Positions 35,429 to 48,800 of a DNA stretch of 64,000 nucleotides are shown here, piece by piece. The stretch lies in the NCBI GenBank assembly GCA_932521035.1, contig OW051495.1, positions 2,914,001 to 2,978,000 on the forward strand, given 5' to 3'. This stretch comes from Oscheius dolichura (taxonomy: Eukaryota > Nematoda > Chromadorea > Rhabditida > Rhabditidae). Positions within the stretch are counted from its first letter, which is position 1; the number at the start of each line of letters is the position of its first letter. The notes beneath the pieces were generated by a model, which worked only from the letters and a program-made list of their open reading frames with translations, had not been told where the DNA came from and did not search any database. A program made the translations under genes and the position numbers.

Positions 35429-38400
35429 ATGGAACGAACAACTACGTACCTCAATGCGCGCCCAGACGCAAGTGGATACCGCACGTAAGTTTAGCCAATT
35501 CCCTTGATATTTCACACGAAATAACTTGAAAATAGAAGAAATAATAAATTTCAGAGGGAATCCCGTGCCCATGGCCAATGGCCGTCATATGTTCTACCAT
35601 GTTATCATCACCGAGGAGCAGAAAATGGCTGTCGACGCCAGTTTAGTGAGTAAATGGTCAAAATAGAAGACGTTCTGTTATTTTTAGAGGAAATTAGGAA
35701 TACCTTTCGGCAGAGAACAGACCCCGATGAAATTTGACATCACGAAGAAGACTATCGACAATCTACAGCGAACCATCAATAGGGAACAATGTATTTTTTG
35801 GGGGAATAGATTAAAAAGACAGTTTTTAGCTGACCAGGGGCATACGAGACGACTTCGTCAGATGGAAAAAGAAACATTGGAGGGAATCTACGATACCTGT
35901 ATGTACAAAATGGAACTTCTTCAGAAAACGGTAAGTTGGAGAGTTTTCAACTACGCGCACTACTATTTTTACACCTTGTAAACGTCGTACATATCACATC
36001 TAAGGAAATATTGAAAATAACTCATTGTTTCGTATTTTGAATATTTTAGAAAACATTGAAAATGTTATTTTTAGGCACAGAGAGAACATCCAAACGATCC
36101 TTCGGTTTTCCTGAACAAGAACAGTATGTTCACGAATTTCCTGACGTCGACGATGGCTGCCATCGAGGGAGTCCAGAATAAAGTCCGACAGGAACACGAC
36201 GAATACATGAGAGTTGGTTATTGTTGGAAAAAGAAGAAGAAATACAATTTATAGAATAAAAAACTGGCACTAGACGAGGAAAAGAAGAGGACGTATTTAA
36301 GTGGCGGACGGCGGTACACGACCATCCTCCCGGGGAGATCCATGGGGGCGACGGCGACCGCGACGGTGATTGTCAAGCCGAAGGACGAGGGGGCCATCAG
36401 TGCTTTGGATCTGTTGGGGGAGGACGACGACGGGGAGAAGGAGGACGAGGACACCAAGGACCTGCCACTGATGGAGGGGGACCAGCTGGCCGAGGGGGAG
36501 GCTGGCGACGAACAGGAGTCGGCCACCACCAGTGCTCAGGTACATATTATTCTAATAATAAGGTTACTTGATATATTTTAGAAGAGTTTCCGAGAGGCGC
36601 TGGCTAAAAGTTTCCAGGAGAGTGACAACGGGGCGGACGGCGACGGCTCGGGAGCACCGGAACTCGAAAAATTCATTGATGGTAAACCGATAATAAATCA
36701 GAAATTTTACTGAATTCCTAAAATTATAGACGACATGAAACCGCCGAAATTGGAGGCGGAAGTAGACGATGCGGGCGAGCTGCCCCCTCCGATCCGAATC
36801 CCCTTCCTGGCCAGACGGCCCCTCGACGGTCCTCTGTCGAAGCGACCCCGTATCCTCGGCCACAACGGCGTCACCTATAAAGTCGTCCAGCCGTCGGGCA
36901 GTATGGCCCGCTTCACCCCCGGCTACAGGGGCCATATCAAGATCCGAGAACAGGGCGAAGGCCGGATGACCGTGGCCGACCTCAACCTGAACAAGGTCCA
37001 CTCCATCAATACCATCGCCGGCCTGCCCGTCACGTTGAGGCCGACTTCGAGTACCATCCTCCCCAACGATGTCCGAGATAGACTGATAGCCGACGGGTTG
37101 ACTAAGCACCAGGGAGGCGGCAGCCGGCCCATTGTCCCCCGGGTCAACAGCATCGTGAGTAGTCCTCTTCCTTCTTCCACCAGAAGCTATTTCCAGATCT
37201 ATCGAAAGGATTACAAGAACCCGCCGACTCCTCTCCCGGCAGACGACGGTACCCACGTTTTGTGCCATCTCTGTGACAACCGGATCATGTGCACCCGGCT
37301 CTCAAATTTGACAAACCACGTCAGGAGACACTCGGCCGCCAAACAGTATCAGTGTGCTCATTGCACCTATCAACATAATGAACAGGCTAAGGTGAGTGCA
37401 TTCCTTCTTTATATTAGTCATGAACCACAGCCCAGTCCGATCCCCAAAACATAAAATCATATGTTTCGGTGGCAGGATTAAATGACTCTGTTTTTCACAA
37501 ATTCTGATAAAGTAGGATTGGCAGCTGCAAAAAAGGTCAAAAGAGGGTTTTTCGATTGTTTCGGGTAGAACCTAAAAGCAGTGTGTTTCCACTTGTCTTC
37601 GATAGAAAGTAAAAATTCCTATAGGTCCGTCTGCACATGGCCAACAACCACGACGACGAGACGAGTGGGCCGGTCGACAATCTGACTAAGGACATGCAGA
37701 AAGTATGGGAATATCTGATGGACGAATGCTTCCCCGGCTACTTGGACCAACTGAAACAGACACAGGTACTATTTACTCGATCTACTCTCATGGGACGAAT
37801 GACTTTTTTATTCCAAATTACTTTATTATGCCCCCAAAACACAAACAAATCCCATTTCTAGCCCCATTCGTCTGCATTGAATTGGGATAGATCTGGTTCC
37901 ATGAGAAGTCGAGGAGAGGCCGGCCCCATCACCCTGGATGATATCCATACGTGTCTGGAATGTGGAGAGGCCATTTCTATCAATTCCCAGCTACAGAAAA
38001 ACTTGATGGTTTGTTCTTTTCTCCGTTTTATTGAATTTTGTCCCTTTAGATTACGGAACCCCTTGTTGATCATTTGAAAAACGAGCACAAAGACCTCTGT
38101 ATCGCCCAAGTTTGTGGAGAATGTGGATATGCCAATGTAGACGAGGTGAGGCTGTTATATTTCGGCTAGAACAATCAAAAATTCCAGTGGAAGGTTCGCT
38201 GGCACATTTCGGCCCGTCACGATAAGGCGGCCTCGGATATCCCGGTGAATACGGCTGCCGAGGGCGAGCACATGGAAATATTCCTCTATAAATTCTTCCC
38301 CAGTATCGAGAACGGTTCGTTTTCCCCTTGGGACCCAATAAATTCAAATTTTGTAGTTGTCGGCCCACGAGAGGATTCGGACGAGGCCGAGTTGAAGGAC

Positions 38401-39100
38401 GCCATGGGCGGGAATGACACCAACGCCACTCCGACGGCCTCCGTCTCCCGGCCTTCTCGAATCTCCCCCGCTCCGGAGGGATTGATCTGTAAAATGGAAG
38501 AGGACAGTTCGGGCAGCGAGGAGGGCTTCGACAAGTCCCTTCTGAAGAACAGTTTCCCCCCGCCGACCAATAAAATCGATGTTTCGCAGCTGACTGAAAA
38601 GGAGGTCCTTTGCGAGGTAGAGTTGATGGTCTTCCTCCACATAATACAATTTCAGTTGTGTAATAAGATTCTGATTTGGGAGAACAAGAACACCCTGTGT
38701 ACCCTGCTGGCCCACGCGAAGAGACACTTCAAGATCAAGCAGTTCCAGTGCCAGATCTGTAGCTACGCGAGCAGTGAGAGCCAACACGTCAAACAACACA
38801 TGCTACAGAGACACAACGAGGTCGGCCGTCCCAAGGAACACAAGTCAGCCATCCTCCCTTTTTAGTAGACTAAAAACACATTTCAGTAATGAATTCATGC
38901 AAAACTCGTGGCTGAGTGTGATGAGGAAGTGTTTCCCCCTGCTGAGGGACCGGATCGACAGCTTCAAGTTCAAGACGGCCAAGTCGCAGGCGAGACAGGA
39001 GAGGGAGGAGAGGGAGCGGGAGAAGCAGGGCGACACGAGGGAGAGGACCCCGCCAAGCCACGGGTACGCCACCCGGAGGAAGAGGACATTCCAGTCGTAG
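35429..39100 (+). CDS. C2H2 zinc-finger protein, three finger pairs
   Basis: About 16 exons, roughly 890 residues. The N-terminal third has no known domain (MERTTTYLNARPDASGYR, HMFYHVIITEEQKMAVD) and includes an acidic stretch (ALDLLGEDDDGEKEDEDTKD). Six C2H2 fingers follow in pairs. The first pair is CHLCDNRIMC...HVRRH and CAHCTYQHNEQ...HMANNH. The second is CLECGEAIS...HLKNEH and CGECGYANVD...HISARH. The third is CELCNKILIW...HAKRH and CQICSYASS...HMLQRH. The tail is a charged helix (RQEREERERERE-like) with a basic end, RRKRTFQS. It is probably a nuclear DNA- or RNA-binding regulator. All exon phases close. I do not recognise a named family; the wide spacing of finger pairs and the long conserved-looking N-terminus suggest a nematode-specific protein. 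Confidence 0.82.
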
Positions 39101-40366
39101 ACATAGACAGCTACCGGTAGATTATCATTCCATGCTTTGTTTTGTTTTTGTTGCTTTAATTTCCGTGACAATAAATAGTAGTCGAAGGGTAGTTTCTATG
39201 TTCCGACGCATCTTTGAAAGGAGAGACAAGAGCGGTCATTACTAATACGTGTAATAGGCGGATGTTTTCTAGGAATATGCTTCTGAGATTCTGCTTGAAT
39301 AGGGTGCCACGGGTGGTTACAATTCTAAATGTTTCGGAACATACTTGTAAAGGACTTCAAGAAGGGATTCTCAATTCTTTGAATCGATTTTAGTATGTTC
39401 GTTTAGCCTAGGTAAATGAAACGGTGATGACCAAATCCCCACCTTCTCTTATTTCTTTCTTCAGCACTTCTTTTTCATTTGAAATGTTTCAACACGCATT
39501 TATAGAAATATTTAAGCGGAAAAGTCACTTGTTACAATACAAGATTTTGCTAGCCTTTACCCTCCGCTTTTCCACGTTATAATGTTTAGGTATGAGTTGA
39601 TAAGGGTAGTCAAGCGAAATGATCAGTTCCATTGTCCCCCATAAATTTTCAAGTAGACTACTCTTATTTGAAGAACCAAAAAGGTATTCTACGTATTGTT
39701 TTTTAACTATTTCGGTCTGAGTTTGTAATGGCATTCAAGGACAACGGTCACTTTTTCCTTTCTATTTATGTATTTATTACCCGATCTTGTGATTATGCTT
39801 ATAAGAGTGCCGTGATTTCTAACAAATCTTTACTCTAAACTGTTCCGTCAGACATTTATATAGAGATGTGAATTGGCAATATCATTCGACCAGTAAATTT
39901 TTCCCAAGGAAGCCAAGATATGTTTGGCTTTGTCGTCGATTCCTACAGGCGGGAAAAATGAATCAAGCTAGGCTAGAGAAGAGCAAAAATGAGCTTTTCC
40001 AATGTTCCGGCGTCAGATTGTATAGAGATTCGAGACGGAGAGCAGTGTTATGTCCGTTTCATCCAATTCATGCCTCTTATTTGGTTCTCGAATGTTCTGG
40101 CACAGGTTTGTATAAAGATACTTGGCGGCAGTTCACTTCTGGGCCGACTAGACATTGAAAAGAATGACGGATAGTTTTGGATCGTCACTGGCTACAGACA
40201 AAAAAATTTCGAATAAGAAATATTCGGGGAACAAATTCAGGGAGCAAAAAAGATTCATTTAAACTGGCAGTGAAGTGACAAAAAAAGCAGTGTGAAAGTG
40301 CTGGTGAATACTCGTATTTCTCACCACAGGTGCGATTTTTAATGAAAAATCGTATCACGGAATAAA
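39101..40366. other. Intergenic region between convergent genes
   Basis: 1.27 kb between the 3' ends of a plus-strand and a minus-strand gene. AATAAA at 39170 fits the zinc-finger gene. AT-rich; no ORF, repeat or RNA gene recognised. Confidence 0.4.
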
Positions 40367-43300
40367 TTATTTCTTTCCTAATTGTAAGTAGGACGCCGAG
40401 CCGGACGAGGTGGGATCGGTCTTGGCCACGACGGGGCGGGGGGTACAGTAGCCACAGGAGAGGGAACAGAACTCCTGAAGGGAAAGGATCAGGAGGAAGA
40501 GAGCGGAAAAACCTTCATGATCTTTTCGAAGAAGAACGAACGGCAACGGTCTAGCCAACGCCAACAGAGATTCGTACGGTCGCGACAGTCTGGAAAAACA
40601 TTTTTGGGGTTTCGGGAGGGATACTTGAATTCGAATGGATTTTGGTTAGACTGGTAGTCGGCGATTCTTTAGAAAAGCATCTATCTACCTTCTTCGACAT
40701 TATTGACGACGACGACCGATGACGGATTGCTTGAGACTACCGGCTGAGGCAGGATGACGGGCTTGACTCCTAGATTCGAGGTCACGACCCCGGCCGGCCC
40801 GTTCTGATCCCCACACTGATACATCAGATTCATTTTGAGCACGTCCACCTGGAATCCGTCTTATTCATTCTCTCTAAAATAAAGCAGACCGGACTGAAAT
40901 CTATAGCCGCCCCGATGACGGAGGTCATCTCCGGTCTCTTGGCCACCATCGTCTCGAAACCATTCTTCGAAAAGGCCAGACTGTCGTAGTGCATTACTGG
41001 AAAAGAGAGGGGGATGCTTAGGAAAAGAAGAGATAACTCACTGGAGTAGTAGTCGTATCCCTGTCCGTAGTAGCTGCTCTCCGACAAATCCACCTTTCCA
41101 AACTGGTCATATGCTTCTGGAAATGTTTCGCTGTCTATTCATTACTCGACGAAATTGCATTATTCATTGTCTCATCCAGGAAAACTAAATTTTCATACCT
41201 CTATCGATATTGTGCCAGAGGACAGAAATGTGCTGGTCGCGGTCCCATCTCTCGTGTTCGTGGTAGAATCCGACAGAGTGCATCAGTTCGTGGATTGCTG
41301 TGTCGTACTGAATAGGGAACTTCAATTTTGATTGATTGAGTTGGACCAATTGTAATTCTCTTTATTGTTTCGGTAAAACATCATAAACTTGGGAAATAGA
41401 CCAATTTCAATAATATCGACATAAAAACAAAAGTACCTGCATGCATCCATCGTCGAGGGACAGCTCCTGCCGGCCACCGGCTCGTCCGACATCTGAATAA
41501 CACCTGAAAACTGGGAATTGCCGAAGGGATACGGTAGTTTTTATCTATATTTCTGATATTGAAGTTTTGTGTAATTTGGCAGACCTAGAGTAAACAAAGC
41601 CATAAAATGCCATATTTAGCAAGCAATTGAAACCTTACCCATCAATTTTTCCGATATAGAGATAGTCCGAGTCGAAGGCCGTCCTCGGCTCAAATCGTAT
41701 ACACGTTCTTTTGTGGTATTCCTAAAAGACGAAAACTATCATTTCCAGTTGAACAGACCATCAAAAATCTCAATTTTCGGATAAAATTAGCTGACCTGAA
41801 AGCTCCTGGCCAAGACGGCTCGTTCCCTCTCGTTGTACTGGGAGCTTATGACATATGGGATCCGTCCATTCGGCCATTTCTTGACCCCAGAGACGACTCC
41901 GTTCCTCCTGGTCCCGATCCGTTTTGTCTTCTAAAACACTGCCGTTTCATATGGAGAATATATTGAGTTATATTCATATATTCCCCTTCCGTATCTATAT
42001 CACGGAAACCGGTGTTGAGGGAGGAAGGGGAACAGGGCACGATACTAGTTTGTGTTGCGCAATAACGAGAGGATTTATTCTCGATATTCTGGGCAATTAC
42101 CTACTGGTACCGGAAAAGGAGGGAAATTTGTTGTTTTTTGGCAGGACGGGGAAAGTCGGCGAGTTTTACGACTCTATGTTATTTTCTGTTTTCATACAGC
42201 GAAAGAATAATCGCGGAATTCGGACCAGAACAACTAAAATGGATTGGCGAAGCAATGAGAAATGAGGATGTTGCCCATGTTTTGTCGTTCTCATAAAACG
42301 GAAGACATAGAGCTACAGATGCTAACAATGCTAGATGCTAAAAAATAAATAAGTAACAGGCTCATTTTGGAAAAGACAACAGGGGAAAGAACTATTTTTC
42401 TATATTCCAACATTTCAAGTTTACGAATACACGACAACACACTGATAGTAACGAATTGAAGTGTGCAGAAGGAAGGAATAAAACAGTTGGCAATCAGGAG
42501 ATCAGATTTCAATTGTTACTTCATCTGAACATTCGCAGTTTCGCCCTTCCTCCAAATAGAAGTCAAGGAGCATCTCAATGTTTATACATTTTGTTCTACT
42601 CCTAACAGTTGGTCTAATTTTAGAAAGACAGCAGTTTCCAGAATTTGTAGCCAGTCCCAACGACAAGAAATGCCAGACTTTCCCGAGTGAAAAGAAAAGG
42701 AACATTGGTGCCCGGAACCGAGCCAAAGACAATAGGTGCCATGTTTGTTTATTGTCTGCTTCACCCTTCCGCTAAATAGAAGACAAACAACAAGCTGCCA
42801 ATAGTTGTCTCCTTGATAGTCCTATTCACCCCTTACAGATGCCCCGCTTCCCGGTAGTATCTATACCGGTTTGTGTCCCGTAACGGTATTTGACTATTGC
42901 ACGGCGCTGAGCCGATTAGGTTTATTTTGACGGCCAAAAACGACATCAGGGTAACTGGTTCGAAAAAAGTGAAACCGGGCAATGTTGGCCAAGTAAAAAG
43001 AGAAGAAGAGGACTCACCAGTCGCCAGGCGGCCTTTCCCCGGATGTCTCCCCGGCTCCATTGTTGGTGGGAGAGTACCACCGCCCCGGAAGACGTCTCAT
43101 TCATCAGCAAAGCAGCATTCCGAAAATCCGAATCCGTCAGAACTGTGGCGTCATCTGAAAAGAAGAGCGGGAATTTGAAGTTGCCCTGTTTTCTCGGGGT
43201 GCCAGTGGTTATTTTCCGCCAAGTCAGACAAGCGACGACGGCTGCAGCTGCCGGTTTTCCGGTTCAAGGCAGCATTGCGGAAGCGGCAGGACCGGCCGGG

Positions 43301-44688
43301 AGCACTCGAAAAGCGCTAACGATACAGAGTGTGGACACTCTCGCATAACGGATCAGGGAGACGCGTGCTCGGCAAGAGGAACAAGCAGGAAGAAGACGAC
43401 GGGCCGTGTAGCAGAAATCAACGGCAAACAGAAAGACACATTTCAGTTAGGCTAGTGAAGACACGATACCGTTTGATGTTGGTTAAAAAAGGTTTTAAGG
43501 TTATCATAAAGCCGAGAGAATCCGTTTTGTTCACTATAGTCTTTCTTAGTTGTAATTATTCCTTCTCGTCAAGAAAAGCGCAGAAATATTTGAAGACATC
43601 AGAATTTATGGAATTCTCCGCGTGCCAGCTCTTCTCCTCAATTGGAGTGATTCGGTTGAAGATATCGCTTTTGGTAACCAAGATCAGTGTTGTTGTTCTG
43701 TGGTCATCGAATTCTACTTCTGGAGTTTGTGGCCTTTTCTTGAAACCGCAACAGAACTGTCCAGAAATATGCTCCGATTATTAGCTTTGCTCCCTGCATG
43801 ATCTGTCACCAGCATCAGTACTCCTTCCGAAGGTTAATAGTCACCCCAAAACATTAAAAATAGAAATAAGCGACTCACCATCGAGGGGCCTGAGAAAGTC
43901 GTCGTCCGTCAGAAATGTCTCCGTAGATAATTTGGCAAGAACTGAAATTATTCTGTCTCTCTTATGTTATATCTGCCATTCACAAGTATTGTATTCCAGG
44001 AAATATGTCCGCCGAGGCCCGTTCTCCCCGGATAAGGACCAGCTGCGACTGTTTGTGCAATCATTCAAACAAATCTTCATTCGGGAGGCCCTTGTACTTT
44101 TTTTGAGAAAAGGACCAACCAAGATAAATAGATGTCAAAAAATCGAGGGGGGCAGAAAGGAGGGGACTCGCAGAACGGCGGATATTTGTTGAATTTTTCA
44201 TGTTAGAGGATTCCCTTATAAAACCCGGGAGAACACAAAGAACTAATCGGTTTGCCCTTTTATGACGTTTGCTTTATTGAATGCTTGTTTTTTGGTGGTA
44301 AAGGTTATTTGGCAAACTCTACAAAGACAGGCCAACTATGAAATGCTCCAGGAAAGAGTATAAAGGCCCTGTAAAACGAGAAAAATAATGTATAAACGAG
44401 CAGCTTTTTGGAATTTTTCCTCTTTTACGGCCTGTTTGTTCAGTTTTAGAGGAAATTTCAGCGAGCGATTATTTTAGGAAAACACCGGAGACAACAAAGA
44501 GCAGCCGTGTTCCCCCGGACCGGCAGGCGGCTTTTGGCTCTTTTTAGGGTTCGAGAATACTAGAAAATGGATAACTTCTAGTGAAAGCCGATTGAATCGT
44601 ACTGCTCACCTGTATGTGTTTGAGTGATAAGAATAAGAGGAAATAGAATAAAATGTGTGCATAATATTGGAAGGGGCGCACTCCTCAT
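40367..44688 (-). CDS. Astacin metalloprotease with ShK domain (NAS type)
   Basis: About 13 exons, roughly 450 residues. Exon 1 (44610-44688) gives a signal peptide, [20 protein letters not shown]. The propeptide includes [14 protein letters not shown], with the GD of the aspartate switch, and ends at [13 protein letters not shown]. The catalytic domain has the zinc site [15 protein letters not shown] and the Met-turn SIMHYDS. Two disulfide Cys are at KRTCIRF and YQCGDQ. A Pro/Val/Ser linker leads to a ShK domain, [15 protein letters not shown] to FCSLSCGYC. It should be a secreted, zinc-dependent endopeptidase processed by propeptide removal; nematode relatives act in hatching, moulting, digestion or cuticle. 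The intron 41935-43016 is unusually long. All catalytic residues are present. The exact NAS subgroup is not assigned. Confidence 0.87.
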
Positions 44689-45898
44689 TCTATCCGCATT
44701 TTATCCGCGGTCGGTCCTCGTCTGCCCGTAGAAAAGAGAAAAGATCTCCGTTAGGGGAGAGACAGCCAGAAGAAATATAGGCGACGCTTCCTCCTCGATG
44801 ATGATGTTTGGGCCGGCTGGCAACGCAGAAAACGAGGGTTTTTTCCTCTCGGAAGGGGGAGAGAGAGGCGGAGCCGACGACGGAAGACCAGGGAAAACCG
44901 GGGAGGCGGGGCTGCCGGGAGCGACGGAGGGACAGGAAATGTGTCTGACGTGGAAGCGAAAGCGACTCACAATGGCAGGGAAAAGGGAGGGAGGGAGGAT
45001 AAAGAGGGGATAAGTCACACTGTGCACCCCCAGGGGGTTCACCCGGGGAGAGAAGCTGCCATCGAGGAGGAGGAGGGGACGGCGGGGAGACGGGGGATTT
45101 CCTGGGGTTTGGGGGAGATTGAAAAGAAAGAAGCCAGCCAGGATTCGATCCATTCCAGTTCAAGAATTGGCAATTCCAGTATTTTATAACTGTAGCCCAA
45201 TTTTCCCCGTCTTCCAATTATGAAATTGTTCCCTCTTTCTATTCTGTTCCATGCTGAATATTTGAATTTTCTCTTTGAACTATAAGACCATTATGTCCAA
45301 AGCTCAGTGTCTCCCTTTCCACTCAATTAGCCTCCCAGAAAAGGAAAGAAGACGCGGCGGCGGCTGCTGCTTCTGCCGCCGGCAAAAACGACATGCCTGT
45401 TGACCGTAGAAAGGAAAACAAACAGGGATGCTCAGGTGCGAAAAACGCGTCCGAGAAATTGGAAACCGGGCAGATGGGACCGGACCTTTTCTTCTTCTTT
45501 TCTGAAACATCATCGGGGACTCCCGCCACTTTATGCTTTTGTCTGGGAGGAGCAGAGCGAAGGGAGACAGAGAGGCGAAAAGTACATACTACTTTAGGTG
45601 GAATGGAATCGGGGGAAAGGAATGGATCACGGTAAAAGGTGGGTATTGTCTTGGGGATGGGTCATTTGATACAGTAAGGTTGTCTTGAAACCAGCAATAT
45701 ATCAAGGGAGATTGCAACATGAAGGATATTCTGGATAAGCTAGGACACTGACTGAACAAGGGTCATCCTCCTGGACGAGGCCGTCTCAGTTTGGAACTTG
45801 GAGAATGGGTAAGACATAAGAGTGAAGAGCTATTGTAAAAAGTGTTTTATTATTCCAGTTTACAAATCATTGTTCGCCAGGTTAAGAAGAGTCGCCGG
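44689..45898. other. Intergenic region upstream of the astacin gene
   Basis: 1.2 kb between the astacin start and the 3' end of the P-glycoprotein gene. On the minus strand a TTATAAAATAC (about 45180) precedes an ATG-led open stretch (MDRILAGFFLFNLPQTPGN) that runs to a GTGAGT near 44970. It could be an upstream or alternative exon, but it does not join the astacin exons in phase. Confidence 0.35.
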
Positions 45899-48800
45899 TC
45901 AAGCGTTGAGCATCTGAGCTGCGACCAGCTTGGCGTACCTGCCGTCCCGTTTCAACAGTTTCCGATGAGAGCCGCTCTCCACCACGGTTCCCCTCTCGAT
46001 CACATGAATCCTGAATCGCCTCGTTAGACCTCGCCCTCCCTCTATAACACTCACACATCACACTTCTGTATACTGCTTAGTCGGTGGGCAACGGTGATGG
46101 ATGTCCTCCCCAGGCTGGCGTCGTTGATCGCCTTCTGGACAATCTTCTCCGTCTCCAAGTCCAGCGCCGAGGTGGCCTCGTCCAGGAGAATGATCCTGGG
46201 ATCCCTGACCAGTGCCCTCGCGATGGCTATCCTCTGCTTCTGTCCTCCCGAGAGGGCCTTTCCCTTCTCGCCCACGTCTGTCTCATATCCTTCGGGGAAG
46301 GCCTCAATAAAGTTGCAGGCATTGGCCGTCTGACAGGCGGCGACCACCTTGGAGAGAGGCACGGGGCCAGCTCCCATGGTAATGTTCTCAATTATGCTGC
46401 CTTTGAACAGGACCGGCTCCTGGGAGACCAGGGCCACGTGGCTCCGGAGATGACGCAGATTGATGGAGCAGACATTGTGGTCGTCCAGGAGCTGAAAAGG
46501 GTGGTGAATAGATTGAGGGATTCGGATAAGAGCCCACCACCATTCCACTCGTCGTAGTGTAGAACCTCTCCAGCAGATTGATGACCGTACTCTTGCCACT
46601 GCCCGAGGTGCCCACCAAGGCGACGCTCTTCCCCGGCTCCACCTCCAAGGACAACTGTCTGGAGACCAACAGATCCGGCCTCGACGGGTAGGCAAAGTCG
46701 ACGTTCTTCAGTGTCACCTGTCCGGTGATCTCCTACAGTTTGTGGAGTCTATTTGTGAGAGGATAAAGAATACCGGATAATGGCCGGCGTCAATGGTCTC
46801 CCGTATCATGGCTTCGTCGTCGATGACCTGGAAGAGTTGTTGAGCAGCACTGCCGGCCTTGACATAGTCCGGGATATACGGGGCAGAGTAGAGGATGGAC
46901 CACAGGGCGACGGAGGTATAGCTGACGGCTCGGAACAGCTCGCCCATCTGGTGGCTGCCCCCGTAGCCCAGCCGGGACAGTAACAGCCAGGCGGAGAAAT
47001 CTCCCAGGATGGGGAAGATCTGCGACGTGGCGAAGTGGATCGACTCGACCATCATTATGCCCTTGTCGTAGGGCAGGGTCTCCTCCTGGTGGCTCGCGTA
47101 TCTCTCGAGGAAGTGGTCCTCCACCGTCAGCAGTTGGATTGTCCGGGCCTGTTCGACAATCTCAATCGAGAGCTCGGCTGTCCGATCGTTTTCGGCCTTG
47201 TGACTGTGGGCACTGTTGCCGATCATCTGGTTTACCACGAGGATGAGGAGGAGGACGAGGCACAGGCCGAAGGACAACGTCCCCACCTCCCAGCTGTAGT
47301 AGTAGCAACCAATCTCCGCCACGATGACAGCAAAGAAATTCGAAATATTGTAGGCGAAATTGTAGTTGAACGCCTATGAAAAAGAGAAAGTATGGAGGAG
47401 AACGGCCCGACTCACCCCAAGACACGGTTGGGCATATTTGGCGATGGTCGTCACACAAGCCGCCGGCGACCGCGCCTCCTCGTCGAAGCTCTCCATCGGC
47501 CGGTAGAGAAGAGACCTCAATGCGCGAACTCGCAGCCGGCCCACGACATTCTCCGCCGTCCACCCGGAGAAGAGATGCAGCAACGGCTCGAAGACCACTT
47601 GTATTGCTCCACAAAAGATGAAGACGGCCATGGCCAGACCGGCGTAGAAGTGGTAAGAGTTACGGTATTGCTGAACGAGGAAGATGAGGACAACGGGAGG
47701 ACAGAGTTACCGGGCTGAGGGCATCAAACGCGATGGAATTGGCTACCACGACGAGGATCATCTCGAAGCATCTCAGGAAAGCGAACAGAATGGCCAGCAG
47801 GAATTTGTTCCAATCACCCGTCACATTCGCGTAGAGCCGGCCCAGACCCGAGCAGCTTCTTTCCTCCTCTTCTCGACTGCTCAACGGCTCCAAAAGGCTG
47901 GCTGTCTCCGTCTGCCGGCTGCTGGCCACCGCGGGACGGCCACTAGGCCACTGGGTGGAGTCGGGAGTCACGGCGCCGGCCACTTCAATTTCTTGAGCAC
48001 GGGCCAATTGGGCGTAGACACCATCAGCTGCTATCAGGCCGTCGTGGCTTCCTTGCTCGACTATCTGGCCCTTCTCCACGACATAGATCGTGTCAACGTC
48101 TTTCAGAGTACTGAGTCGGTGGGCGACGATGATTGTTGTTCGGCCTTCCGCTGCTCTGTTTAGAGCGGCCTGGACCACCTTCTCACTCTCCGAATCCAGA
48201 GCCGAGGTGGCCTCGTCCAGCAGCAGAATCTTCGGATCGGTGGCAATGGCCCGGGCGATGGCCAGCCGCTGCTTTTGTCCTCCCGACAGAGCCACTCCTC
48301 CCACTCCGAGGACCGTGTCGTATCCCTAAAAATTTGAATATCTTCTCGAGACAACGGGTCGACGTGCCTCTTTCAGCTGTAAGATGAAATCATCCGCTTT
48401 GGCTACGACGGCTGCTTGTCGGGCTGCTTCTTCCGTGATCTTCCTTCCTATGATAATGTTCTCCATGACAGTGCCGTTGAAGAGGCAGAGGTCCTGTTCG
48501 ACGAGGCCGATCCGCTGCCGGAGAGCCTTGATGTCTATTTGGTTGATCGGCACTCCGTCAATGGCTATGCTCCCCTCTAAAGGCTCGTAGAGACGTGTCA
48601 ACAGGCCAATCTAAACTTCTTCAATAATGCCCACAGGTTGTCCTGACCGATGTGCTCTTGCCACTGCCGCTCTTTCCCACGAGAGCCACCGCTGTCCCGG
48701 ACTTGGCCGACCAGCTGATTCCATTCAGGACCATCGTCTCTCTCCCAGGATAGGCAAACTTCACATCGCGGATCTCAATGTCCCCTTGGATATTTCTCAG

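Noticed and set aside
44690-45217. Pro-rich minus-strand ORFs as a gene
   Set aside because: Low-complexity C/T-rich DNA opens two frames equally. The exon-like end at a GTGAGT does not fit the astacin phase; noted only as a possible upstream exon.
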